Assembly (NCBI RefSeq): GCF_014133895.1
Contig: NC_050727.1
Coordinates: forward strand, 124,001-188,000
Reading direction: 5' to 3'
DNA from: Torulaspora globosa
Taxonomy: Eukaryota > Ascomycota > Saccharomycetes > Saccharomycetales > Saccharomycetaceae
Length of the DNA stretch: 64,000 bases
The notes under the pieces were generated by a model that was given only the letters and a program-made list of their open reading frames with translations, was not told the DNA's origin and made no database searches. The position numbers and the translations under genes are program-made. Of the stretch, positions 10,844 through 21,700 are shown piece after piece. Every line of letters begins with the position of its first letter. Positions within the stretch are counted from its first letter, which is position 1.

Positions 10844-13800
10844 ATGCCAGTTGTATACGGTCCTCAGCCGCTGAAGCCGTTGAACTCAGAGACCAGACAC
10901 GGATTTGAGGAGCAATATAATAGTGAACAATTCCTACAATCTTTGGCAAATGACTTCATATTCTACTTCGATGACAAGAGACATAGAACGAATGGGAACC
11001 CTACACCCGAGGAAGAGAAGCAGGAAGACGCGAATCATTACTATCAGCCGATTCAGGACTGGAAAATTATGAAAGATCGGCAAAAAACGGTCAGTGCAGC
11101 GTTATTGCTGTGCCTAAACCTGGGGGTTGATCCTCCAGATGTTATCAAGACGCATCCTTGCGCTAGAACGGAGGCCTGGGTTGATCCTTTGAACTTTCAG
11201 GACTCCAAGAAAGCCATCGAGCAGATAGGCAAGAACCTGCAGTCGCAATACGAGACCTTGTCACTTAGAACACGATACAAGCAAAGTCTGGATCCCTGTG
11301 TGGAGGATGTGAAAAGGTTTTGCAACTCTTTGAGACGTACTTCCAAAGATGATAGGATATTGTTCCACTATAATGGGCACGGCGTGCCGCAGCCCACACC
11401 CTCGGGCGAGATTTGGGTCTTCAATCGAGGTTACACTCAGTATATTCCTGTATCTCTGTATGATTTGCAGACGTGGCTCGGAGCTCCGTGTATCTACGTC
11501 TACGATTGCAATAGTGCGGGAAACATCGTTACGAATTTTCAGAAGTTTGTTCAAAAGCGAATAAGAGATGAGGAGGAGGGGATACCGAACGCAGCTGCTC
11601 CATCTCGCGCTTCTGCATATGCCGAATGCTTTCAATTGGCATCATGTAGATCGAATGAGCTACTGCTGTTGAGTCCGGAATTGCCTGCAGATCTTTTCAC
11701 ATGTTGTCTGACTTGTCCCATCGAGATAAGTGTGCGGGTATTCCTGATGCAGTCTCCCTTGAAGGATTCAAAGTACAGAATCTTCTTCGAGAGTTCCACT
11801 GGTGACAGCCCTGACGACTCCCAGCAGCCTTATGTCTGCAATACCCCTAGCGTTAATATACCAGGAGTTCTCTCGGACAGGCGAACGCCTTTAGGGGAGC
11901 TAAATTGGATCTTTACAGCTATCACTGACACAATAGCGTGGACGTCGTTGCCTAGACCTCTATTCAAAAAACTATTCAGGCATGATCTCATGGTGGCAGC
12001 CCTGTTTCGAAATTTTCTTCTGGCTAAGAGAATAATGCCATGGTATAATTGCCATCCGGTTTCAGACCCTGAACTTCCCGATAGCATTGCAGATCATCCG
12101 ATGTGGAAATCATGGGATTTGGCGCTCGATGAAGTTCTCAATAAACTAGTTGATGACCTGAAAAATGCACCTGCGACATCAGATTTGGAAAGTAAGATGA
12201 TTTTACAGCAACAGGAAAGTTTGCAAAATCAACAGCCTAATCAACAACAGGAGCTGAAATCGGGGAGTATACAGGGCCACTCGAGATTTGCCGTCGCCAA
12301 TTTGAGCACCATGTCTCTAGCTAGCCATCCAGCAATTGCATCCACGCCAAAAAAATCATCAGCCAATCTGCAGTTGACTCAACCGCAGCCAGCTCCACAA
12401 CAGCAATTTACTGGATTCTTTGAACAGAATCTAACCGCTTTTGAACTTTGGCTGAAATATGCATCAAACACAAGACATCCACCCGAACAGCTGCCGATAG
12501 TATTGCAGGTGCTCCTCTCTCAAGTGCATAGAATACGTGCGTTAGTTTTACTATCGAGATTTCTTGATTTAGGGCCTTGGGCTGTGTATTTGTCCCTTTC
12601 TATCGGCATATTCCCCTACGTTCTGAAGCTGCTTCAAAGCCCTGCACCAGAGCTGAAGCCAATTCTAGTGTTTATCTGGGCTAGAATAATGTCAATTGAC
12701 TATAAGAACACACAGGCAGAATTGATGAAGGAGAAAGGATACATGTATTTCGTTTCCGTGCTGGTACCAGATTTCGGTTTACATATGTCGCCTACAAGTG
12801 GTGCCTCGTTGAACAGCGGTTCGCCACTAACCATGACCGCTTCACCTAATGTTAATGCTCCTAGGGGTGACGCATATCATCAGCAGCAGCAGGCCAACGC
12901 CGCTTTGACAGGACTCTATCACTCTAGTGACACCACCGACGAGCAAAAGGCCATGTCAGTCTTTGTGCTATCTTCATTTGTAAGAGATTTTCCACTAGGA
13001 CAGAAAAACTGTTTCAGCCTGGAGCTGATTAATAAACTGTGCTTCTACATTGACAACTCCGAGGTCCCTCTATTGCGACAATGGTGTATTATCTTCATCG
13101 GGCAGTGCTGCTCTCAAAATCCCCTTAACCGTTTTATATGCATGACTGCAGGGATAATCGATGCTTTAATTCGCTCTTTGAAGGATCCAGTTCCAGAAGT
13201 AAGGGCGGCAACATTATTAGCTCTGAAACATTTCATCTCTGACATAGACGATGCAGACCACATTCTCAAGCTTCAGCAGGGCTTGGAGCAGCAATATCAG
13301 CAGCTGCAAACACAGCTCCAACAATTACGGGGTTCAGGTCATCAACAGCAATCGCAGCCTCCAGATCATCCGCTGCTAAAAATTGAACAGCAAATACAGC
13401 ATTGTCAAGCTATGCAGTTGCAGGTGCAGAATATCGATTCAAGGAAGCTCAAAATGCAAGAAATATCCAATCTCGTCTCTGTGTTGGGGCTAATCAACGA
13501 TGGCTCTCCATTAGTCAGAAAGGAGGCCATTATATTCTTTTCGCAGGTGGTTTACCGGTACATTAATTTCTTTATCGTTGTGGCCTTCAATGGTTTGACG
13601 GAGGAGATAATTCAGATGGAGGGATCGGATGCGGACACCCAACATTACACCGATAAGTTCTCCGTTAGTCATGGATCCGTGTTTGCCACAGTTTGGGAGG
13701 CTTTACTTATTCTAGCCGAGGATCCCTTTCCTGAGAACAGGGCATTGGCTGGGCATGTTGTTGAGTATATTATACTGGAACTGAGCTCTCATAAGGATCT

Positions 13801-15424
13801 AGGCGAGCCTTTCTCCAAAATTGAACAGTATTTGATAAAGAAAAGTTCTAGTGGAGCTCACAGTGGAAAAACTGGTTTCACTACATCTAAAGTTCGCGTA
13901 TTGAAACCCACTGTTCCTTTTTCGATGGAGAGTGATCCATCACGGAGAGAAGAACTGAAACAGCAAAATGGTGGGAGCTACATCACCAATAATCTGGGCA
14001 AAATATTTCGTGCTTTCGGACTGAATGATCGCAATAATCACAATAGCGCTCCGGATGGCACGGCTCATGGTCAAGAGCCGAAAAGCTCAGGAATATCACT
14101 TTTGAGTCATCACCATGGTGCAGCACCCACTGCTAAAACGGCGGGAGCCAGTAGAAGCAAACCCTCGTTCAAACTACCACTAGAAAGTACTTTCCTGGAC
14201 TATTGTCGTGAATACTTTCAAGAGCCTCAGATGAGAAAGCATGAGGCAGATGAGCTCGGAAGTGTTGAATATAGTACTAGACTATGGCGCAGGAACCGCA
14301 ACGAGGCAGTCATCCAAGAGACACAAGCTCAGAAAAGCTTGGCCCTTTATGGTGATTGGTCAAGTCGTCTAGTCACTTTGGACAATAAGACACATCCGAA
14401 AGTAATCGAGTTTGCTCAGTTTGAAAATTACCTCGTAGCAGCAGATGAAAGAGACACTATCACTGTGTTTGATTGGGAACAAAAAGTTTCGTTGACCAAA
14501 TTCTCAAACGGTAATCCTTTTGGTACGAAAGTGACAGATCTGAAGTTTGTTAATGAAGACGATGCTGCCCTTCTATTAGCTGCTTCATCTGAAGGAATCA
14601 TTAAAATCTACAAGAACATTGGCTGCCCTGACGATCTTGAAATGATATCATCGTGGAGAGGTCTAACAGATATGCTACTCACTCCCAGATCTAGTGGTCT
14701 CTTGACAGAATGGCAGCAGATCCGAGGCTCGTTGCTTACCACTGGTGATGTAAAGATTATTCGGATATGGGATGCGCATACTGAAACTGTGCAAGTCGAC
14801 ATTCCAGCTAAAACGTCTTCCCTTGTGACATCGATAACTTCAGACCAGTTGGCCGGTAATATTTTTGTAGCTGGTTTCGCTGACGGTTCTCTGCGTGTTT
14901 ACGACCGACGCATGGATCCTAGAGATGCCATGTTTCGTTTGTGGAGGTCGGGAAATGGTAGGCACCGCTCTTGTATTAATAACGTGCACATGCAACGAGG
15001 CGGCTACAGAGAGCTCGTCAGTGGCGCTACCAACGGCTTAGTGGAATTGTGGGATATCAGATCTCAGAATCCGGTAGAATCTTTCAAAGATGAAAGCTTC
15101 CAGCAACACGGCACTGAAAAAAGACAAACGACTATGACAACTATGGAGGTTCATGAACACGCGCCTATTATCGTAACAGGTACCAAACAAATTAAAATAT
15201 GGACTACATCGGGGGATTTGCTGAACAGTTTCAAAAACCATCACAGCAGCGGTGGAGTAGCAGGCACCTTGGCGGCCACTGGAATACGTTCGACGGTTCC
15301 TTCGAGTAGCTTTTTGTCTGCGATGAAATTTCACCCTCATAAGATGATGCTTGCAGCCACAAGCTCTCACGATTCTAACATCAACATTTTCCAATGCGAA
15401 GATAGAAGAACGGAATTTTACTAA
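10844..15424 (+). CDS. KOG1: KOG1, Raptor subunit of TORC1
   Basis: Scaffold of the rapamycin-sensitive TORC1 kinase complex at the vacuole; it recruits substrates. The product is 1526 residues (1557 in S. cerevisiae). In order: the caspase-like raptor N-terminal conserved domain (about 60-300, with FHYNGHGVPQPTPSGEIWVFN and YDCNSAGNIV); central helical repeats (about 500-1000; LELINKLCFYIDNSEVPLLRQW); then a C-terminal beta-propeller of WD40 repeats (from about 1180; AGNIFVAGFADGSLRVYDRR, LVSGATNGLVELWDIRS). Glutamine-rich tracts at about 450-470, 505-525, 680-690 and 810-850 interrupt it, in places where the S. cerevisiae protein also has poly-Q. It converges with the TNA1-type gene. Confidence 0.98.
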   Translation: MPVVYGPQPLKPLNSETRHGFEEQYNSEQFLQSLANDFIFYFDDKRHRTNGNPTPEEEKQEDANHYYQPIQDWKIMKDRQKTVSAALLLCLNLGVDPPDVIKTHPCARTEAWVDPLNFQDSKKAIEQIGKNLQSQYETLSLRTRYKQSLDPCVEDVKRFCNSLRRTSKDDRILFHYNGHGVPQPTPSGEIWVFNRGYTQYIPVSLYDLQTWLGAPCIYVYDCNSAGNIVTNFQKFVQKRIRDEEEGIPNAAAPSRASAYAECFQLASCRSNELLLLSPELPADLFTCCLTCPIEISVRVFLMQSPLKDSKYRIFFESSTGDSPDDSQQPYVCNTPSVNIPGVLSDRRTPLGELNWIFTAITDTIAWTSLPRPLFKKLFRHDLMVAALFRNFLLAKRIMPWYNCHPVSDPELPDSIADHPMWKSWDLALDEVLNKLVDDLKNAPATSDLESKMILQQQESLQNQQPNQQQELKSGSIQGHSRFAVANLSTMSLASHPAIASTPKKSSANLQLTQPQPAPQQQFTGFFEQNLTAFELWLKYASNTRHPPEQLPIVLQVLLSQVHRIRALVLLSRFLDLGPWAVYLSLSIGIFPYVLKLLQSPAPELKPILVFIWARIMSIDYKNTQAELMKEKGYMYFVSVLVPDFGLHMSPTSGASLNSGSPLTMTASPNVNAPRGDAYHQQQQANAALTGLYHSSDTTDEQKAMSVFVLSSFVRDFPLGQKNCFSLELINKLCFYIDNSEVPLLRQWCIIFIGQCCSQNPLNRFICMTAGIIDALIRSLKDPVPEVRAATLLALKHFISDIDDADHILKLQQGLEQQYQQLQTQLQQLRGSGHQQQSQPPDHPLLKIEQQIQHCQAMQLQVQNIDSRKLKMQEISNLVSVLGLINDGSPLVRKEAIIFFSQVVYRYINFFIVVAFNGLTEEIIQMEGSDADTQHYTDKFSVSHGSVFATVWEALLILAEDPFPENRALAGHVVEYIILELSSHKDLGEPFSKIEQYLIKKSSSGAHSGKTGFTTSKVRVLKPTVPFSMESDPSRREELKQQNGGSYITNNLGKIFRAFGLNDRNNHNSAPDGTAHGQEPKSSGISLLSHHHGAAPTAKTAGASRSKPSFKLPLESTFLDYCREYFQEPQMRKHEADELGSVEYSTRLWRRNRNEAVIQETQAQKSLALYGDWSSRLVTLDNKTHPKVIEFAQFENYLVAADERDTITVFDWEQKVSLTKFSNGNPFGTKVTDLKFVNEDDAALLLAASSEGIIKIYKNIGCPDDLEMISSWRGLTDMLLTPRSSGLLTEWQQIRGSLLTTGDVKIIRIWDAHTETVQVDIPAKTSSLVTSITSDQLAGNIFVAGFADGSLRVYDRRMDPRDAMFRLWRSGNGRHRSCINNVHMQRGGYRELVSGATNGLVELWDIRSQNPVESFKDESFQQHGTEKRQTTMTTMEVHEHAPIIVTGTKQIKIWTTSGDLLNSFKNHHSSGGVAGTLAATGIRSTVPSSSFLSAMKFHPHKMMLAATSSHDSNINIFQCEDRRTEFY

Positions 15425-15483
15425 CCAGATTTTCTGTCACATGAAAGTTGTCCTTGCGGATGTCTATAAACGTCATTTAATAA

Positions 15484-17040
15484 TTAATACATGTATCTGA
15501 ATTCCGGGTTTAGGTCGCTTAGCCTTGGATCGAATGGAATGGGTTCGTTTAGCTCGTGGCAGCGCTCAATGATAGCCTCTTTCTTCTTGTTTTCTCGTCT
15601 GTACAATAGGAATTGAACAAACGTCATGATAATCGACAAAATTTGAAAGGCGAGACTGATTGATAAACCCTTCGTATATCTGGGCTTATCGGATGCTAAG
15701 AAAATTTGGCCCGATACCAGACCAGATCCAGACCCAAAGAAGAGATTTATACCCAGCGCAGTGGCTCTCTTGAAGTAGTTACCGTTGTTACCACTCAACC
15801 ACAAGCAATTGACGGCAGCATTGACATAGATCCCCATGCACAAAATGTAAACTCCGAAGTACCTCACTCCGTGGACCTGTGATCCCAGAACAATCGATAT
15901 GCCAATGCTTGTCGTAACGCAGGCACCAATGATGAAAGGGCTTCTTAGTCTGATATGGTCCGACCATCTGGCACATATGAAAAATACGATAGCTGTCAAG
16001 AAGTAGACTGGCACCGTCATTAAATTCACCCTCACGCTAGTGAATCCCATGCTTTCGATAATTATGGGAAGAAACACTGTCAAGCCGAAAGTAGTGAGGT
16101 CAATACCGAACAGGGCAACCGCGCTGACCCATGTCTTGATATCCTTGATGGCTAACCAAGCCTGGAACCATTCAAATTTTTCGTTGGGATTTGAAGTACT
16201 CATGGTTTTGAATCTTTGTATGATATATTCTTTCTCCTCGCCATTGAAGTACCAAGAGTCCTCCAGGTTTTTGCTCAAGCCAAAGTAGTAAAGTGGTACA
16301 AATCCAATTGATATGGCACCTTCTACTATGTAAATGTACTGCCAAGCTGCCAGAGAACCATTGATTTTAGAACATGCGTAACCAATCAATCCTCCGAACG
16401 AGGACGAAAGACACGCAGCTGCAAACACGTAGGCAAATCTCTTCGCATACTGTTCTCTTCTGTAGCACATTGAGAGGTACATGTTGATAGATGGGTAGAT
16501 CATACCTTCAAAGGCACCCAGTAATAATCTCACAGCGATCAAATGCCTGTAGTTCTTCACCCAGGCTGTGCACAAAGAAATCACACCAAAGGCCAACAAG
16601 CAGCAGCTCATCATGGTTGGAGGACCCATAATCTTCAGCAAGTTTGTGCCTATTGGATCAAAAAGAACATATGTCGCAAAAAATACGGTAACGCAGGTGT
16701 TGTACTGGTTACCAACAAGCTTAAGATCTTCTCTCATTCCTGCGACTGCAGCATTACCAATATTGGACTTATCCAAGTTGGATAAAAAATAAAGCAGTCC
16801 CATTAACGGGATCAAGAACATGTCCATTTTGCGTAAGATCTTTGCCTCCATAGGATGCGAAGATGCTGGCATCCCATCATCATCCGTCGTAGTCGCCGTG
16901 ACATCTTGATCATATTCAAAAGTCCCGCCAGTTTTCTCCTTCAAAGAATTATCATCTGTTTGACCAGAATTTTCTTGTATAGTGTCATCGAAGATAACCC
17001 GATCAACGAGCTCTATCTGCTTGTTTGATAGCTCTGTCAT
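15484..17040 (-). CDS. TNA1: TNA1-type nicotinic acid permease (MFS, allantoate permease family)
   Basis: Plasma-membrane proton symporter of the anion:cation symporter (Dal5/allantoate permease) branch of the major facilitator superfamily; the S. cerevisiae member at this position imports nicotinic acid and quinolinate for NAD synthesis. The product is 518 residues (534 in S. cerevisiae) with a hydrophilic N-terminus of about 75 residues, then 12 predicted membrane segments. Family motifs include LYFLSNLDKSNIGNAAVAGM near segment 1 and RLLLGAFEGMIYPSINMY in the middle. Synteny (YGR260W between APL6/KOG1 and RAD2) supports TNA1; the substrate is inferred, not shown. A TATATAAG box lies about 130 bp upstream (17169-17176 on the minus strand). 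Confidence 0.85.
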   Translation of the reverse strand: MTELSNKQIELVDRVIFDDTIQENSGQTDDNSLKEKTGGTFEYDQDVTATTTDDDGMPASSHPMEAKILRKMDMFLIPLMGLLYFLSNLDKSNIGNAAVAGMREDLKLVGNQYNTCVTVFFATYVLFDPIGTNLLKIMGPPTMMSCCLLAFGVISLCTAWVKNYRHLIAVRLLLGAFEGMIYPSINMYLSMCYRREQYAKRFAYVFAAACLSSSFGGLIGYACSKINGSLAAWQYIYIVEGAISIGFVPLYYFGLSKNLEDSWYFNGEEKEYIIQRFKTMSTSNPNEKFEWFQAWLAIKDIKTWVSAVALFGIDLTTFGLTVFLPIIIESMGFTSVRVNLMTVPVYFLTAIVFFICARWSDHIRLRSPFIIGACVTTSIGISIVLGSQVHGVRYFGVYILCMGIYVNAAVNCLWLSGNNGNYFKRATALGINLFFGSGSGLVSGQIFLASDKPRYTKGLSISLAFQILSIIMTFVQFLLYRRENKKKEAIIERCHELNEPIPFDPRLSDLNPEFRYMY

Positions 17041-18540
17041 CTATCTATTAGTTATCAATGAAAAATTTCGATCGCTTGTTGATTAATTTAATGCTCGAAG
17101 AGAAAAAATGAAAAAATCATGAAAAATCAACTTTAGGGTCGATAGATGAGAATTGCCATTCTTGGTCGCTTATATATCTCTTCGGCGGTGAACTTTTAAT
17201 CTTGAATAAGGTCTAAGATTGTTGTCCTGTGCGAACTTTGTTGGTAACTAGTCAATGGCGACAGCTGACGCCGTATAACCAGAAGTTCGGAAACGAAAAA
17301 AATTAGTGGAATTACGGACATACGACAGATGGACGACGCAAAAAGAAGTCGAGCCTACTTCCTAAGTCAAAGTACTGCCTGGCAGTGGTCGTATTGTACA
17401 TCATAATCTGCTGAAAGAGGTCATTGGGTAAAAATACAGTTTTACACTAGCAGTTACTATCTTTTATTTATTTAGTTCTTCTAGAAGGCAGGGATAGCAA
17501 AATTCGAGCTCTTTTTCCTCATTTATTGCCAGCCAGTGGCCTTCCCAGAAGAACTGTCGAAGTGCTATTTTTCTTTGGCTGGTTCGCTTTAAGGTACGAC
17601 TGAGCTTCTGTTAAAAATATTACGTGCGCGAGTCTCGACAGCGTACGCTGACTTTCAAATTGGATTTGTGGAAGCTCGAACGTCTTTTGTTTCCCTCTGT
17701 AGTTGTCTGCAGCAATCAGCAGACTCGTAAATTGCGGGCAATATCTAGAAATATCGTAAGGCAAGATCACCAGAGTGGGCTTGCGTCTGAGACAGCTTTG
17801 CGTTGTTTGGCTCCGATTTCTGGTTCTCTATCTCTCCAGGGCAAGGTGTCAGCAAATGGAACTGCGACACCAATCACGTGACACCGCCAAATTAAATTGC
17901 AAGATGAGACTATGTCTTGTCCTGGGTCTTTCGGGCTTACTAGGAGATAAATGCCATCCAAGGCTGATTCAATCGAAGCCCAGCAGGGCTTTTACCTCGG
18001 TTTTCAAGAAAAGCTGCACAAGGTTTAGTGGTGTAAGTACAAGAACCCAAGTCGGCGTCAAAAAAAAAAAAAAAAAAATAAATAATAATATTCGAGCAAA
18101 AATCAGATCTTTAGAGCGCTTCCCACTTGCCTCTGGATCTGTACTGTAAGAGTGGAGGTTGCAAACAACCTCGATACCCCTTTAAGCCGCAAGGAGGACA
18201 CACGTAGTACTTCGTTGAAGATATTCGAAATACCACTAATCAGCATAGCGATAATGACGGAGCTCTCGTATCTTTCAACCACTGTTTTTTTTACGTTTGG
18301 TTTTCCTTTTTTATATATGAGACAGGATGCTGACAGTAAAAAAAAAATGAGATGACACTCAAAACATGTTCCACTACACCAGAGAGTTCCTTAAGAATCG
18401 CTTCCGCCATACACCTGCTCTCTTAGTGCTTGAATATACGAGCGCATATTATCAAATAACCCAGGATTAAACTTAGTTTGGCACGTGAAAAATTATGGAC
18501 CATTAGCTATTATTTTTTTGTTAACTTTCAACAAAGAACA
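17041..18540. other. Gene-poor 1.5-kb stretch upstream of the TNA1-type gene
   Basis: The left 200 bp should hold the TNA1 promoter (TATATAAG at 17169-17176, minus strand). I see no credible coding frame; the short frames present start at non-ATG codons and run through a homopolymer. It contains an uninterrupted run of 19 A (18060-18078) followed by AAT repeats, and two CACGTG E-boxes (17875-17880, 18482-18487). The first reads ATCACGTG, but no AT-rich block or TCCGAA core follows it, so I do not call a centromere. No LTR ends or tRNA relics were recognised. Confidence 0.5.
18060..18078 (+). repeat. Poly(A) tract, 19 nt
   Basis: An uninterrupted run of 19 adenines followed by a short AAT-repeat. 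It is the longest homopolymer in the window. Such poly(dA:dT) tracts exclude nucleosomes in yeast. Confidence 0.9.
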
Positions 18541-18613
18541 GTTCTAATAGTGTAGTGGCTATCACGTTGCCTTCACACGGCAAAGGTCCTGAGTTCGAAC
18601 CTCAGTTAGAACA
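18541..18613 (+). tRNA. tRNA-Val (anticodon CAC)
   Basis: A 73-nt cloverleaf without intron. Acceptor GTTCTAA pairs with TTAGAAC, discriminator A. D arm is TGTAGTGGCTATCAC. The anticodon stem TTGCC/GGCAA encloses loop TTCACAC, giving anticodon CAC (reads GUG). T arm CTGAG-TTCGAAC-CTCAG holds a good B box. A run of 10 T (18618-18627) follows as the Pol III terminator. It lies 108 bp upstream of the RAD2 start codon on the same strand. Confidence 0.97.
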
Positions 18614-18617
18614 ATTA

Positions 18618-18627
18618 TTTTTTTTTT
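18618..18627 (+). terminator. RNA polymerase III terminator of tRNA-Val
   Basis: Ten consecutive T residues begin 5 nt after the tRNA 3' end, more than enough for Pol III termination in yeast. Confidence 0.85.
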
Positions 18628-18721
18628 CTTCATTAGAATCCTATGAATACATAAAGGTTCAGCCGTTTAAGACTCAAGGACACCAGCAAGTCACGGTCAA
18701 GTGCAGAGCAAGAGCTTAAGC

Positions 18722-21700
18722 ATGGGTGTTCACTCTCTGTGGGATATTGTTGGACCAACAGCAAAGCCAGTCCGGCTTGAGTCCCTCCAGGATAGGCGTA
18801 TGGCAGTGGATGCTTCAATATGGATTTACCAATTTCTTAAAGCTGTCAGAGACCAAGAGGGTAATGCTTTGAAACACTCACACATTGTCGGTTTCTTCAG
18901 GCGTATATGTAAATTATTGTACTTTGGGATTAAGCCGGTGTTCATATTCGATGGAGGGGTCCCAACCTTAAAGAGAAGAACTATTCAACAAAGAAAGGAA
19001 AGAAGACAAGGAAAACGAGACAATGCTGAAATTACGGCAAGGAAGTTATTGGCCATACAGCTGCAAAAGAAAGAAGGCCTTGTAGCTGAGAAATCGGGTA
19101 CTGCTGAAGCGAATAGGGAAACTACCAGTCAAGAGCTGTTCAAACCTCAGGATGAGTGGCACTTACCTGTGATACCGGGATTTCAGTATGACGAAGACGA
19201 TCAAAGAGTGGTTTCTGCTGAGACTTTTGAGAAAATGGTGCATTCTATGGATGAAGAATTGGATAACATTGATCTAGACTCTATAAATCCTGCTTCGGCA
19301 GAGTTCGATGAACTGCCGAAGTCCACTCAGTATCTCATTCTTTCTACGTTAAGGCTCAAATCAAGGCTAAGAATGGGCTACACCAAGGAACAATTGGAAA
19401 AACTATTTCCCAACAGTATGGACTTCTCGAAATTTCAAATCGACATGGTAAAAAGAAGAAATTTCTTCACACAGAAACTCATGGGAGTTACTGGCATGCA
19501 TGATGGGGGATCCTCGAAATTAACCGAAGAAGTGGCCAAAAGAGTGTCCGGTCAGCTTAACAAGGAATATAAGCTGACGAAAAGCGATAGCGGCTGGACA
19601 CTCGGATTAGGAGACTTCGATGGATCGGAAACGCAGAAAGCTATTGTTTTGGATGACAAAGAAGTTGAAGCCTTCAACTACATTCGAAGCCATGGTAATG
19701 TTGATAATACTGCACAGTCACCGAAGACGGATAACAAGAAAGGCGAAGGTGAGACGGATGAGGAAGATGGCGAAGATCTTGAGTGGGAGGATGTCGATGT
19801 CCAACCGCAAAATGTCCAGGAGCGAGAAGATTATTCCATAAAAGCGGCAAGATTGCCGAACCTGGAAAGAGAACCGAGTTCAGCTGGGAGCCAATCTTTT
19901 CTAGATAAACGGTACGATTACGTTTCACCTATGAAAAGACCTTACACTAAGGTAGTACGACATGTTGAGGATGACATAGAAGAAGGAGAAGACGAGCAGG
20001 AGGATGAATATAAAAGACAACTTGACGAGATTGAGCTCATAGAAGCTACCCAGCGATCGAAAAATGCGCTGAAACAGTTAACAGAGCAGCAACAACAAGG
20101 ATCCAAAAGACAACGAGCTGATATAGATAGCTCATTGAGCGGCTTCAAACAGCCTAAACTCAAGACGCCAGATCAGGAAAAAAGAGATGAGAATGGATCT
20201 GGAGACAGAACACCTACATTTGCATTCACCTCTGAGCAGACGTTGAATGACCAGGCGGCATCTACAGACAGCAATGACTCTTCTAAAGATATTGTGAGCT
20301 CTGCGGCCACTGGTTTTCCTCTGTCAGAGAACCAACAGAACCTGAATCACATCATCAGTAAGATTCCTGACTTTAATTTTGGCTCGGAGGACTCATTTTT
20401 GTTTCAGGGCACTTCAAAGAATGATATAAGAAATGCTAAAGAGGATGAGCAGGCTAAAGAAAAGAAGCCCATCCAAAAACCTCCTGCGTGGTTTGAAAAC
20501 AACCAAGCGCCATCAAACCCCTTTTCCGCCTCTCATTTTGTACAAGATAGAGCCTATTCGACGTCTCATGATCCCCAGACGAATGGACCCTTCAAGCTAG
20601 TGTCGGGAGCAGACGTTTTGGACCTAGTACAAGGGGCAGAGAATCACGATGACGATGTAGAGGAGCTGATCGATGTGGGAGCAAATGTAGATGTTGAAGA
20701 AGACCATAATCTGGCCGCGGTTGAACCGGGGCAACCAAAGAATGCCAGAAAAGAAGAGAGACAGGCTCTAGCCTTCGATTATGATTTTTCCGAAGAGGAA
20801 GAGGATAGCCTAACGGAGAACATGAAGAAAGAAGCAGAAGAATTCGCTATGTTCCAAAGTTCTCTGAGCAACAAGGTGGTTGACAAAGCCTTTATAGAAG
20901 ACGAACTTTTTGAGCAGCAGATGAAGGACAAAAGGGATTCCGACGAGGTTACCGGCGACATGATCTTGGAAATACAGGATTTACTTTCTAGATTTGGCAT
21001 ACCTTTTCTCACAGCACCTATGGAAGCAGAAGCACAATGTGCGGAGCTTCTGAAGCTAAAGCTGGTTGACGGCATAATAACAGATGATAGTGATGTTTTT
21101 CTCTTTGGGGGCACAAAGATCTATAAGAATATGTTCCAAGAGAAAAATTACGTGGAGTTCTATGATGAACAAAGCATTATGCAAAACCTTGGTCTCGACC
21201 GCGAAAGAATGATTGAGCTGGCTCAATTACTAGGTAGCGACTACACAAATGGAATCAAAGGCATGGGACCCGTATCCAGTATGGAAGTTCTGGCAGAATT
21301 CGGAACCCTCATAAAGTTCCGAGATTGGTACAATCAAGGGCAATTCGATAAAGAGAAGCAAAAAACAGAGAATAGCTTTGAAAAGAACCTTAGAAAGAAA
21401 CTTATTAAAAATGAAGTCGTTCTGACGGCAGAATTTCCCAGCGACCTTGTGCGTGAGGCCTATCTTCGGCCGGAGGTGGATCACGATACGACCGCATTTT
21501 CCTGGGGTACACCAGATCTCGATATGCTTCGCGACTTTATGAAAGTTCGTATAGGCTGGCCGCAGGAAAAAGCGGATGAGATACTCGTTCCTTTGATCAG
21601 GGATATCAACAAGCGTAAGAAGCAGGCAAGGCAGATGAAATTGAACGAATTTTTCCCTTCGACCTACATGGAGGACAAGAAGCTCCACCTCGGAAAGAGG

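Noticed and set aside
17270..17320. TTCGGAAA followed by an A-run, resembling a reversed CDEIII
   Set aside because: The T-rich left half of CDEIII is missing, and the adjoining sequence is not AT-rich and lacks CDEI at the right distance.
17860..17960. Possible centromere: ATCACGTG at 17873-17880 matches CDEI
   Set aside because: No AT-rich block of about 80 bp follows on either side, and no TCCGAAA-type CDEIII core is nearby. The other CACGTG sites (18482, 40543, 48088, 49861) also lack these parts.
17775..18149. 124-codon frame through the poly(A) tract
   Set aside because: It starts at GTG and encodes a lysine run only because of the homopolymer. No ATG-led version of meaningful length exists.
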